From: Candidatus Aminicenantota bacterium
Lineage (GTDB): Bacteria; Acidobacteriota; Aminicenantia; UBA2199
Direction: 5' to 3'
Length of the DNA stretch: 11,836 nt
Assembly (NCBI GenBank): GCA_026393775.1
Contig: JAPKZM010000196.1
Span: forward strand, 1 to 11,836
Part shown: positions 1 to 7,415 of the stretch, piece by piece
Layout of the letters: each line of letters starts with the position of its first letter
Numbering within the stretch: position 1 is the stretch's first letter
The notes under the pieces: generated by a model
The model's database searches: none
What the model saw: the letters and a program-made list of their open reading frames with translations, nothing else
What the model was told of the DNA's origin: nothing
Translations under genes and position numbers: made by a program

Positions 1-1
1 A

Positions 2-1684
2 ATGGCCATGCCCTTCAAGAGCCTGCGTTATCCTTTCAAGAAAAAGCTCACCATGGGATTACTTGTCTCCCGTTTCATCGGCCGCAAGTCCGAGCAAACG
101 AGTTTTCCCGAAATCAATCCCGAGGGTGGGGCTATCATGGCCCAGGCCCAGGAGATCGAGTTGCGCGATGTCAAGTTCGAACGCCCGGTGGAACTCATCC
201 CGGCCCTGACCTATGACCAAGGCAGCAGCCACAGAGATGGAGCGATGAGATCGACCGGAAAGAACACCGATTTCAGCCTGACCGGCAAGATCGGCCTCAC
301 CTCCAACCTGACCCTGGATGCGACCTGCAACCCCGATTTCAGCCAGGTCGAGACCGACGCCGGGCAGATCGACGTCAACTTGCGCTATTCGATCTATTAT
401 TCGGAAAAAAGACCATTTTTTCTTGAAGGTATGGAAAATTTCGCCTTCGCCACCGCCATGGAAGCCAATTCGGTGGGCGCGATCGTCTATACCCGGACCA
501 TTGTCGATCCTTTGCTGGGGGTAAAACTGACCGGGAGGATCGGCAACCAGAACGTCTTTTCCGGGATATTTTCCCTGGATGAATACCCCGGTGATTTGGC
601 AGCCGAGGAAGGCGACGCCGAGCTGGCCGGCCGCAACGCCTCATTCTCCATCCTGCGCTACAAGCGCCAGATGAGCGGGGACAACTATATCGGCGGCTTT
701 TTTACCAATCGCAATTTCGCCGGCGAAAGCAACAGCGTCGGCGGCATCGACGGCCGCTGGCGGCTGAACAACACCAGCTTTTTCGAGTATAGTTTTTTCA
801 AATCTTTCAGCCGCGCCCTGGACGCCGTCCAGGGCGACCAGGGACATTCCCTGGGTCTGCGCTACAATTTCAGCAACCGCCACTGGAACGTCGACCTGGG
901 CTTTTTCGACCTAAGCAACGATTTCCGCATCGATAGCGGTTACGTGACCCGCACCGGCATCACCATGGTGCCGGCCTGCGTCATATACACTTTTTTCCCC
1001 AAATCCAAGTTTTTCCAGAAGATCGATACGTTCTGGTGGAGTTACCACCTACTGGACAAACACAGCGATTTGTTTGAAACCTACAACCACCTTGTGCTGC
1101 GCTTCAACCTGCCGCGCCAGTCGCAAGTTCGTTTCGATGCCATCCTGGGCAACGAGGTCTTCGCCGACCAGCGCTTCAACCTGAGTGGCTGGCGGGTCAT
1201 GGGCTGGACCCAGGTTTTCAAGCAGCTCTACCTGGAGGGCGGTTTCCGCCATGCGAAGCGGATTTATTACGACTCGGAGTCGCCTTTCCAGGGCCGGGGG
1301 GTCACTGCCGACCTGTTCCTGCTGTTTCAGCCGTTCGACAAGCTTAGCTCATCGCTGGGACTCAGTTACACCGATTTTTTCCGTTCCAGCAATGGCGAAA
1401 AAATCTATGACTACACCATCTGGCGCAGCCGCACCACCTTCCAGCTGAACCGTTACTTTTTTGCCCGTGCCATCATCGAGTACAACAAATATTGGAAGAA
1501 GGTCAGCGCCGATTTCCTGGCTTCCTTCACCTACATCCCGGGAACGGTCATTTATCTCGGCTACGGTTCGATCTACGAGAAGTTCAAATGGAGTAATGAA
1601 GACCGTGACTATTTCCCGGCTGACGATTACCTGCAGACCAGGAAAAGCTTTTTCTTCAAGGCGTCGTATTTGTGGAGATTCTAA
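2..1684 (+). CDS. DUF5916 family outer-membrane beta-barrel protein, 3' part (5'-truncated by window edge)
   Basis: About 560 codons are visible; the frame is open to the left edge, so the true start and the N-terminal carbohydrate-binding-like (CBM9-type) domain usual in this family lie outside. The ATG at position 2 is not believed to be the start. The family signature is clear at roughly residues 105-145: an NPDFSQVETDAGQIDVN block followed by SEKRPFFLEGMENF. This matches the conserved core of DUF5916 proteins, where it precedes a C-terminal barrel. The remainder alternates aromatic and polar residues in short strands and ends in ...YLWRF, a terminal Phe typical of outer-membrane barrels inserted by BAM. 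Function is unknown for the family; roles in glycan or protein handling at the outer membrane are only suggested. No tight link to the downstream nad operon is evident, as 180 bases with a repeat separate them. Confidence 0.85.
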   Translation: MAMPFKSLRYPFKKKLTMGLLVSRFIGRKSEQTSFPEINPEGGAIMAQAQEIELRDVKFERPVELIPALTYDQGSSHRDGAMRSTGKNTDFSLTGKIGLTSNLTLDATCNPDFSQVETDAGQIDVNLRYSIYYSEKRPFFLEGMENFAFATAMEANSVGAIVYTRTIVDPLLGVKLTGRIGNQNVFSGIFSLDEYPGDLAAEEGDAELAGRNASFSILRYKRQMSGDNYIGGFFTNRNFAGESNSVGGIDGRWRLNNTSFFEYSFFKSFSRALDAVQGDQGHSLGLRYNFSNRHWNVDLGFFDLSNDFRIDSGYVTRTGITMVPACVIYTFFPKSKFFQKIDTFWWSYHLLDKHSDLFETYNHLVLRFNLPRQSQVRFDAILGNEVFADQRFNLSGWRVMGWTQVFKQLYLEGGFRHAKRIYYDSESPFQGRGVTADLFLLFQPFDKLSSSLGLSYTDFFRSSNGEKIYDYTIWRSRTTFQLNRYFFARAIIEYNKYWKKVSADFLASFTYIPGTVIYLGYGSIYEKFKWSNEDRDYFPADDYLQTRKSFFFKASYLWRF

Positions 1685-1697
1685 AAGAATTCCAGAT

Positions 1698-1820
1698 CTA
1701 CGTTATGCGTGAACGATCTGCCCGGACTTCGTGATGCGTGATGTGAAAGAGAAAAACCTTTCTGGCAATTCTGGTTAATTGCTGTTTCTCATAACGCATA
1801 ACGCATCACGTATCACGTAG
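1698..1820. repeat. Long imperfect palindrome built of 7-base units
   Basis: The outer arms 1698-1712 and 1806-1820 match as inverted repeats at 13 of 15 positions (left CTACGTTATGCGTGA). An inner pair, 1730-1754 and 1785-1810, is again complementary with a few mismatches and ends in a perfect GAGAAA/TTTCTC match. At the centre a perfect 6-bp stem GCAATT/AATTGC (1765-1770, 1777-1782) closes a 6-base loop. The right arm consists of four consecutive heptamers. The whole could fold into one long hairpin in DNA or RNA. It lies between the DUF5916 stop and the nadC promoter, so it may act as a transcription terminator or as a dispersed REP/MITE-like element. No T-run follows the stem, so simple intrinsic termination is uncertain. 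Confidence 0.75.
1791..1818 (+). repeat. Four tandem heptamers (ATAACGC x2, ATCACGT x2)
   Basis: Four head-to-tail 7-base units, consensus ATMACGY, lie exactly in register: ATAACGC, ATAACGC, ATCACGT, ATCACGT. The opposite orientation occurs in the left arm as GTGATGC-GTGATGT (1731-1744) and GTTATGC (1702-1708). Heptad-based short repeats of this style occur as dispersed intergenic elements in several bacterial groups; assignment to a known family was not possible from the sequence alone. Confidence 0.75.
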
Positions 1821-1829
1821 TTCATTTTC

Positions 1830-1858
1830 TTTACTATTTCCTGGGACTCGCCTATAAT
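1830..1858 (+). promoter_or_regulatory. Candidate sigma-70 promoter for nadC-nadB
   Basis: A perfect -10 box TATAAT at 1853-1858 follows a partial -35 box TTTACT (1830-1835, 4 of 6 matches to TTGACA) with a 17-base spacer. The expected start of transcription is about 1864-1866, which coincides with the nadC ATG at 1865. The site follows immediately after the palindromic repeat. Confidence 0.5.
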
Positions 1859-1864
1859 TCAACC

Positions 1865-2704
1865 ATGGATCTGGAACAATCCTGCCTGAAAAAAATCATC
1901 CTGCTGGCGCTGGCCGAGGACCGCGTCGAAGCGGACGTGACCACCCGCTCGCTGCTGGTTTTTGACCGGCCGGCCCGGGCGAAAGTACGGGCCAAGGCGG
2001 CCGGGGTGATCTCCGGGACCGAGGTTTTCGCAAGAACCATGCACAGCGTGGACCCCGATTTGAAAATCACCATCGCCAAGGCCGACGGCAGTTCCGTGCT
2101 GCCCGGCGACCTGGTGCTGGAGATCGTCGGCAGGGAAAGTTCGATTTTAAAAGGCGAGCGCACGGCCTTGAATTTCCTGCAGCGTTTGAGCGGCATCGCC
2201 ACCCTGACCCGGCGCTTCGTGGAAAAACTGCGGCCCTACCGGACGGTGCTGCTCGACACGCGCAAGACCACGCCCGGCATGCGCTATCTTGAGAAACAGG
2301 CCGTCCGGGACGGCGGCGGCAGCAACCACCGCCTCAACCTGGAGGATATGGCCATGGTCAAGGACAATCACATTGCCATGGCCGGAGGCATCCGTGCGGC
2401 TGTCGAGCTCGTCCGCGCCGCCTGCCCGGGGAAGAAGCTGGAGGTGGAAGTGAAAAACATCCGGGAGCTCGAAGAAGCGCTGGCGCTCGGCGTCGAGATG
2501 GTCATGCTGGACAATTTTCCCCCGGACTTGGCCACCCAGGCCGTGGCCCTGAACCGCGGCCGGGCCAAGCTGGAAATTTCAGGCAACGTTACCCTGGAAA
2601 ACCTAGCCGAAAAAGCGGCCTCCGGGGTCGATTTCATTTCGGTCGGGGCCTTGACCCACTCGTTCCATTCCCTGGATCTAAGCCTGGATATCTCGAGGTC
2701 TTGA
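1865..2704 (+). CDS. nadC: Nicotinate-nucleotide pyrophosphorylase (quinolinate phosphoribosyltransferase)
   Basis: NadC (EC 2.4.2.19) condenses quinolinate with PRPP to nicotinate mononucleotide, CO2 and pyrophosphate, the entry into NAD made de novo; it is cytosolic. At 279 aa it has the usual length. The N-terminal region has AEDRVEADVTT, matching the family's AL.ED...D.TT opening. The active-site block DTRKTTPG spans residues 131-138, followed by GGGSNHR and the KDNH motif (K166-H169). The late strands VMLDNF and SGNVT...GVDFISVGALTHS complete the alpha/beta barrel. The ATG at 1865 is chosen because it fits the family N-terminus, but no Shine-Dalgarno sequence precedes it. A TATAAT box ends six bases upstream, so translation may be leaderless. 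Its TGA abuts the nadB ATG, so the two genes are surely co-transcribed. Confidence 0.95.
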   Translation: MDLEQSCLKKIILLALAEDRVEADVTTRSLLVFDRPARAKVRAKAAGVISGTEVFARTMHSVDPDLKITIAKADGSSVLPGDLVLEIVGRESSILKGERTALNFLQRLSGIATLTRRFVEKLRPYRTVLLDTRKTTPGMRYLEKQAVRDGGGSNHRLNLEDMAMVKDNHIAMAGGIRAAVELVRAACPGKKLEVEVKNIRELEEALALGVEMVMLDNFPPDLATQAVALNRGRAKLEISGNVTLENLAEKAASGVDFISVGALTHSFHSLDLSLDISRS

Positions 2705-4282
2705 ATGAAAGATTACCTGGAAACCGACGTTCTGATCATCGGCGGCGGCATCGCCGGCTCCGCTGCCGCCCTGCGCCTCGCCGAGCAGGGTATCGAGGTG
2801 CTCCTGGTCTCCAAGGGCAAGGATTACACCCGCACCAACACCTATTGCGCCCAGGGCGGCATCGCCGCCCTGCCCGAGGGAGAGAAGGCCGGGCTGTTTG
2901 CCGGGGACATCATCAAGGCCGGGGACGAGTTCAACTACCGCCCGGCCGTCGACCAGGCGGTCGGGGAGTCGCGGCGCCTGGTACGCGAGATCCTGATCGA
3001 CAAGATCCAGGTCCCTTTCTCGATGAAAGGAGGGGAGTACGACCTGGCCAAGGAGGGGGGGCATTCCACCCGCCGCGTGCTCAACGTCCGCGACATGACC
3101 GGGCGCGTCATCCAGGACAGGTTCAACGAGTACCTGCAGAAGCTGCCCAAGCTGAAGATGCTCTTCCAGCACACGGCGGTCGACCTGCTCAGCTACCCGC
3201 ACCATTCGACCAACCCGCTGCGCACCTACCAGGAGCCCAGGATCATCGGCGCCTACGTCCTGGACCAGAAGAGCAAGAAAGTGGCCCGCGTCTTCGCTCG
3301 CAAGGTGGTGCTGGCCTCAGGCGGCCTGTGCAGCCTCTTCTTGCACTCGACCAACCCCGAGGAAGCCATCGGCAACGGCATCGCCATGGCCCACCGCGCC
3401 GGAGCGCGCCTGGCCAACCTGGAATACATCCAGTTTCACCCCACCTCGCTCTACCACCGTGAGGCCGACAGCTTTCTCATCTCGGAGGCCGTGCGCGGCG
3501 AGGGGGCCCGCCTGCAGAACCTCAAGGGCGAATATTTCATGGAAAAGTACTCGCCGCTGAAGGACCTGGCCCCGCGCGACGAGGTGTCGCGGGCCATTTA
3601 TGAGGAGATGATCAAGAACGGCAACGATTATGTCCTGCTCGACCTGGCCTCGTTCGCCAGGATCAATATTCGCGAACGCTTCCCGACCATTTTTCAGACC
3701 TGCTTGAGATACGGCATCAATATCGAAGAGAAGCCGATCCCGGTCGTGCCGGCCGCCCATTACAGCTGCGGCGGCGTGCTGTGCGACCTGAACGGGCGCA
3801 GCAGCATCCGCAATCTCTACGCCGTCGGCGAGGTTTCGGCCACCGGCGTGCACGGGGCCAACCGCCTGGCTTCGGTTTCACTCCTGGAAGCCCTGGTCTG
3901 GGGAGTCAAGGCGGCCGAGGATATTCTGGCCACGATCGCCGACGACAAGGATCCCTACGTCATCGCCGAAGTACCGGCCTGGAAATATCCTTTCCCCCAG
4001 GAAAAGCTCGACCCGGCCCTGGTCTGGCAGGACCTGGTGACCATCAAGACCCTGATGTGGAACTACAACGGCATCATCCGCACCGTCAAGCGCATGGAGC
4101 GGGCCAAGGCCGACCTGGAGTACCTGAAGCACCGTATCGAGAAGTTCTACCAGCAGAGCGAGATCGGCAACCGCATCATCACCCTGCGCGACAGCGTGCA
4201 GGCGGCGTTGCTCATCGTCGAGGCCGCCCTGCGCAACCGCGTATCGCGCGGCGCCCATTTCATCAAGCCCGACGAGAGCTGA
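2705..4282 (+). CDS. nadB: L-aspartate oxidase
   Basis: NadB (EC 1.4.3.16) is a cytosolic FAD enzyme that oxidises L-aspartate to iminoaspartate, which NadA condenses with dihydroxyacetone phosphate to give quinolinate, the NadC substrate. The 525-aa product begins with a dinucleotide-binding GGGIAG motif (about residues 13-18), then NTYCAQGGIAA. Residues matching the E. coli active site are all in place: E117, H245 (in FHPT), R291 (LAPRD), H352 (AAHYSCGG), R387 and S390 (HGANRLAS). The E. coli T259 equivalent is Ser (S260), a mild change. The C-terminal helical domain is present. The ATG directly follows the nadC TGA, with a GAGGT ribosome-binding site at 2695-2699 inside the end of nadC. 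The close fumarate reductase/succinate dehydrogenase flavoprotein family is less likely given the QGGIAA and AAHY contexts and the nadC partner. Confidence 0.95.
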   Translation: MKDYLETDVLIIGGGIAGSAAALRLAEQGIEVLLVSKGKDYTRTNTYCAQGGIAALPEGEKAGLFAGDIIKAGDEFNYRPAVDQAVGESRRLVREILIDKIQVPFSMKGGEYDLAKEGGHSTRRVLNVRDMTGRVIQDRFNEYLQKLPKLKMLFQHTAVDLLSYPHHSTNPLRTYQEPRIIGAYVLDQKSKKVARVFARKVVLASGGLCSLFLHSTNPEEAIGNGIAMAHRAGARLANLEYIQFHPTSLYHREADSFLISEAVRGEGARLQNLKGEYFMEKYSPLKDLAPRDEVSRAIYEEMIKNGNDYVLLDLASFARINIRERFPTIFQTCLRYGINIEEKPIPVVPAAHYSCGGVLCDLNGRSSIRNLYAVGEVSATGVHGANRLASVSLLEALVWGVKAAEDILATIADDKDPYVIAEVPAWKYPFPQEKLDPALVWQDLVTIKTLMWNYNGIIRTVKRMERAKADLEYLKHRIEKFYQQSEIGNRIITLRDSVQAALLIVEAALRNRVSRGAHFIKPDES

Positions 4283-4389
4283 ACGCCAGGCAAACAATTC
4301 TCTCCAGAATGCGAGTACGAATAGCGTCACGAAATTCATTGAAGGACGTCGACATAGTGACACGATCCCTATTTTCTTCCGTGTAAGTA
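4283..4389. other. Intergenic region between nadB and the radical SAM gene, no clear signal
   Basis: 107 bases with lower GC than nadB. It contains a loose inverted pair GCGTCAC (4324-4330) and GTGACAC (4357-4363) with one mismatch, and a GACGTC palindrome (4345-4350). I find no convincing terminator or promoter. Whether the radical SAM gene is transcribed from its own promoter or from the nad operon cannot be decided. Confidence 0.4.
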
Positions 4390-5214
4390 ATGACGCAGAA
4401 AAAAGCTGATACTTTCAGGATTGTCCTGCTGGAGACCATGCGGGCTTGTACCCGCAGGTGCCCGTTCTGCGCTTTCGGACAGAAAAGGCCGCACCCGCAA
4501 CTGGGGCAGGTCATGCCGATGGCCTTGCTGCAGAAAATTGCGGCCGAGCTGCGGCAGTTGTCATTCCGGGGCCGGATCAGTCCCTATTGCATCAATGAGC
4601 CCCTGCTGGATGAAAGGATCGTCGATATCGTTCGGCTATTCCGCTCCGCATGTCCGCATGCTTTCATTTCAATCACTTCCAATGGCGACCTACTGAATGA
4701 TCGCTTGCATGCTGAACTGGAGAAGGCAGGGCTCGATCGGCTGGCCTTGAGCATCTATGATGATCAGGTCTTGGTCAGGTTGAAGAATCTTATTTCGCGG
4801 CCGCGAATTGCCATCATTGACATGCGTCCCGGTCATGGAAAATTGGAGAATCGGGGTGGCTCCATTCACGGCGAGGGAAATCGATTCCACTTAAAGCCGG
4901 GAAGCGTGGCCCATCTGCCTTGCCGCCGGCCGGGCAATATGATCGTTGTTCAACCCAATGGCCAGGTCGTCCTGTGTTGTTCAGATATGTATGGCGAACA
5001 GGTGCTGGGAGATGCCCAACGCCAATCCCTGGTGGAAATCTGGCAGAGCGAGCGATTCGTGCAAATCCGACAACAGCTCGAGCATCATCGCCAGGGATTG
5101 CTGCTATGCGAATCCTGCACCCATAATGGCAGCACATCGCCGCGAAATTTTCCCCGCAAGCTTTCCATCAGGGATATCGTGGACTGGATTGGGGATGTTG
5201 TTCGGAGATTTTAA
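4390..5214 (+). CDS. Radical SAM/SPASM-domain protein, target unknown
   Basis: The 274-aa protein starts with a beta strand leading to the radical SAM cluster motif CTRRCPFC (C20, C24, C27; CX3CX2C), which binds a 4Fe-4S cluster and S-adenosylmethionine. A C-terminal SPASM-like region carries C178, C196-C197 in a VQPNGQVVLCCSD context, then EIWQSERFVQIR and the C240/C243 pair (CESC). It probably holds one auxiliary cluster. At 274 aa it is short; the stretch between the barrel core and the SPASM region (about residues 125-175) is compressed and includes ENRGGSI, a motif I recall from related SPASM proteins in glycan clusters. A TAA lies in frame at 4384-4386, so 4390 is the first possible ATG; no clear ribosome-binding site precedes it. 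The FkbM methyltransferase follows 12 bases later. The context suggests modification of a sugar or lipid carrier, but a peptide target cannot be excluded. Confidence 0.85.
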   Translation: MTQKKADTFRIVLLETMRACTRRCPFCAFGQKRPHPQLGQVMPMALLQKIAAELRQLSFRGRISPYCINEPLLDERIVDIVRLFRSACPHAFISITSNGDLLNDRLHAELEKAGLDRLALSIYDDQVLVRLKNLISRPRIAIIDMRPGHGKLENRGGSIHGEGNRFHLKPGSVAHLPCRRPGNMIVVQPNGQVVLCCSDMYGEQVLGDAQRQSLVEIWQSERFVQIRQQLEHHRQGLLLCESCTHNGSTSPRNFPRKLSIRDIVDWIGDVVRRF

Positions 5215-5226
5215 ACAGTCGAAACA

Positions 5227-5973
5227 ATGGTTGTGATAAGGCGTTTAATAAAAACATTAGTTCCTCGAAAGGTAATTGATCTGGGATGGAAAATGGTCAC
5301 TTTTTTTGCTGCCCAATATTATTCCCTAATTTTTAAGCCGCTGATAATAAGGAGAAATACAACTGATTATAAGGTTTTCAGAGACGTCTTTCTTTATAAT
5401 GAATTCAAACTGCCAATTCACATTAACCCCAAATTTATCATCGATGCCGGAGCCTACACCGGGTTATCTACCCTGTACTATTCTTTAAAATATCCACAGG
5501 CAAAAATAGCTGCCATAGAACCAGATGCTTCCAATTTCGAAATATTAAAAAAGCATACCGAGAAGCTTCCCAATATAATCAGAATAAAAGCCGGCGTGTG
5601 GCATAAAAACGCTTTTTTGAAATTTGTAGATAAAAATGTGGAGGAGTGGAGCTTTCAGGTTGAAGAAGTGTCCGGATTTGAAAAGTATGATGTCGAAGCG
5701 GTCACAATTGATGCGGTGCTGAAAAAAGCTGGTTTTGACAGGATTGATATTCTCAAGCTAGATATTGAGGGTTCAGAAAAGGAGCTGTTTTCAGGAAATT
5801 ATGACGTTTGGATGGACAAAGTGAATATTATAGTAATCGAGTTGCACGATAAAAAAAAGAATGGTTGCACGGAATCTTTTTATTCGGCTGTTGATGAAGC
5901 CAAATGGAAGGAATACCGGGAAAGGGAAAAGGTGATTCTGGTCAGAAAAGAATTCATGGAAACCAAAGGATAG
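5227..5973 (+). CDS. FkbM-family SAM-dependent methyltransferase
   Basis: The 248-aa protein has an N-terminal hydrophobic stretch (about residues 22-40), then the FkbM methyltransferase fold. SAM-binding motif I is DAGAYTG (residues 73-79), the acidic end of strand 2 is E98 in AAIEPD, and the DILKLDIEGSE block (D179-E184) is diagnostic of the family. FkbM enzymes O-methylate sugars, polyketides or glycolipids; here a glycan hydroxyl is the likely acceptor. The gene is much richer in A+T (roughly 38% GC over sampled stretches, 28% at 5341-5400) than nadB (about 70% in one sampled stretch), a sign of recent acquisition. It ends in TAG; the next in-frame stop is a TGA at 6004-6006. No ribosome-binding site lies at a good distance from the ATG at 5227; a start at the ATG in KMVTFF is possible. 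It probably shares a transcript with the radical SAM gene. Confidence 0.88.
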   Translation: MVVIRRLIKTLVPRKVIDLGWKMVTFFAAQYYSLIFKPLIIRRNTTDYKVFRDVFLYNEFKLPIHINPKFIIDAGAYTGLSTLYYSLKYPQAKIAAIEPDASNFEILKKHTEKLPNIIRIKAGVWHKNAFLKFVDKNVEEWSFQVEEVSGFEKYDVEAVTIDAVLKKAGFDRIDILKLDIEGSEKELFSGNYDVWMDKVNIIVIELHDKKKNGCTESFYSAVDEAKWKEYREREKVILVRKEFMETKG

Positions 5974-6021
5974 AAATTTCCCCAACTCGAAACGATCTTC
6001 CAATGATTCCAGCCAAAGAAT

Positions 6022-6041
6022 ATCACGGCCCGGCGGGTGAT
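6022..6041. terminator. Weak hairpin in the convergent FkbM/flippase gap
   Basis: ATCAC (6022-6026) pairs with GTGAT (6037-6041), and two further G-C pairs are possible with a bulge, in the gap between two converging genes. It could serve as a bidirectional terminator by position, but the stem is short and no T-run flanks it on either strand. The 80-base gap shows nothing else. Confidence 0.2.
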
Positions 6042-6053
6042 GCCAGGACTGTT

Positions 6054-7415
6054 CTACAAATCCCTGCGCATGCTGCCGGCTGAGAGCACGTTGTCTTTAC
6101 AACATTTATTGAAGCGGTTCCACAAATAAAGCAGGTAAAAAATGTGGGTGAGCGAAGTGGACAGGGCTATCCCGGCGATGCCCCATATTTTCATTAAAAA
6201 CAGATTGAAGACAATATTGAGTATTACGGTTCCCAGTGCTCCCAGCACGAGCATATTCGTCTTTTTCAGGATGAGCAATGCCCGGGTGACCAAGGCAAAC
6301 AACACCCCCGGGGTCAGGCCGAGCAGAACGCAGGAAAACACGAGCTCGATCTGCTGCAGGTCGGCGACTGGGAACTGGCCATGATGGTAGGCGAGCCGAA
6401 CGATCGGCCGGCGCAGCAGGATCCCGAGAACGGTCAGGCCGATGGTGCAGGATGCCAGTCCGCGCAGAGTTCGGTTCAGATTTCGCTTCAGTCCGTCCAG
6501 CTTGCTTCGCTCATACTCCTCGCTCCAGTGTGATAAGATCGGCATCAGCATGCCGCTAAGGAACAATGTCAATGGGATCATGTACAGCCGATCTGCGTAG
6601 TGTAGCAGTGATATCCGCCCTTCACCCAAGCGGGCAGCCATCATTTTGTCAACGGCCAGATTTATATTTCTGGCAATGACCGTGATCATCTGATAGCCAG
6701 CCATGATGAAAAATTCTAAAAACTGGCGATTGAATCGGGTGCTGAAAACAAGCCGGAATGGTGTAGTGCGACGACAGACCAGAAAAAGAATCAGCAAGCG
6801 GCAGAACTCGCCCAGAAGATAACCAATGATAATACTCTGGATGCCGAAAGTAGCTCGGCAGAAATAAGCAATGAGCAGAATAACAGCGGCGCGGATAAGC
6901 GGGGACAGGGCTGGCAGCATGAAGCGTTTGTACGCATTGAGGACGCCAGAAAGAATGCTGCTCCAGAAAGTCAAAATAACCAGGGGGGAGATTTCCCAGA
7001 GCATTTTTTCCAGCAGCCTGAGGGTAGTGGGTGGAAAATTAGTGATTACCGGCAACAATGGCTCTAGCAGCATCAGCAAGACCAGCAGCAGCGCGGCGAT
7101 GATCGCCGAGCCAAAAATCAGCAGCCGGCCGATAAGCAGTCCGAGATTTTCATTTTTGGCAATCTGAGTTCTGATGACCGGGACGCTGACGGTTTCCAAT
7201 GCCTGGGCGAATAGAGACTGCAGCATCAGGATGATCGCGTAGCTGAGAAAGAAGGCATCGGTTCCAGCCTGGATGCCATACCAGGCAGCAATGAAAAATG
7301 GAATCATAAGACCGGCGCTGCGGCCGATTATTGTAAAGATACTTGTAGAAATAGTGTCAAGGAGCAGTGGGCGATGTCTGAGCCACTTGGTCAAATTATT
7401 TAAATTTCGTTTCAT
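6054..7415 (-). CDS. MurJ/Wzx-like polysaccharide flippase (MOP superfamily)
   Basis: The 453-aa product is an integral inner-membrane protein with about 12 or 13 hydrophobic segments, starting near residues 20-45 and ending near residue 435. Family-like blocks include GTDAFFLSYAI after the first segment, AQALETVSVPV, the NLAVDKMMAARLGEGRIS block with LHYADRLYMIPLTLF, and the late FNLFLMKIWGIAGIA. These resemble the MurJ/MVF branch, which flips lipid-linked sugars across the membrane. It is shorter than typical MurJ (roughly 500-520 aa, 14 segments), and it sits behind two glycosyltransferases. I therefore favour export of a lipid-linked surface glycan over lipid II transport. Its ATG overlaps the end of the upstream gene by 20 bases, implying translational coupling. 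It ends in TAG and converges on the FkbM gene. Confidence 0.85.
   Translation of the reverse strand: MKRNLNNLTKWLRHRPLLLDTISTSIFTIIGRSAGLMIPFFIAAWYGIQAGTDAFFLSYAIILMLQSLFAQALETVSVPVIRTQIAKNENLGLLIGRLLIFGSAIIAALLLVLLMLLEPLLPVITNFPPTTLRLLEKMLWEISPLVILTFWSSILSGVLNAYKRFMLPALSPLIRAAVILLIAYFCRATFGIQSIIIGYLLGEFCRLLILFLVCRRTTPFRLVFSTRFNRQFLEFFIMAGYQMITVIARNINLAVDKMMAARLGEGRISLLHYADRLYMIPLTLFLSGMLMPILSHWSEEYERSKLDGLKRNLNRTLRGLASCTIGLTVLGILLRRPIVRLAYHHGQFPVADLQQIELVFSCVLLGLTPGVLFALVTRALLILKKTNMLVLGALGTVILNIVFNLFLMKIWGIAGIALSTSLTHIFYLLYLWNRFNKCCKDNVLSAGSMRRDL

Noticed and set aside
1791..1818. Repeat array considered as CRISPR
   Set aside because: Units are 7 bases, directly abutting and without spacers; the structure is a palindromic heptad element.
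3055..3061. Run of seven G in nadB as a possible phase-variation tract
   Set aside because: It encodes the conserved EGGH motif, lies in a housekeeping gene, and is expected by chance at this GC content.
2701..3462. 253-codon plus-strand frame overlapping nadB
   Set aside because: Shifted shadow of nadB, dominated by Arg, Pro, Gly and Ala; nadB has full family motifs.
2678..3853. Long minus-strand frames opposite nadB
   Set aside because: Antisense shadows of a high-GC gene with no family motifs.
4263..4514. Minus-strand frame covering the nadB-radical SAM gap, with a plausible-looking end (STSFNEFRDAIRTR)
   Set aside because: Overlaps two well-supported genes antisense, has no start signal and no recognisable domain.
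5791..6003. 70-codon minus-strand frame opposite the end of FkbM
   Set aside because: Antisense to an AT-rich gene with no homology features; its frame is not continuous with the flippase.
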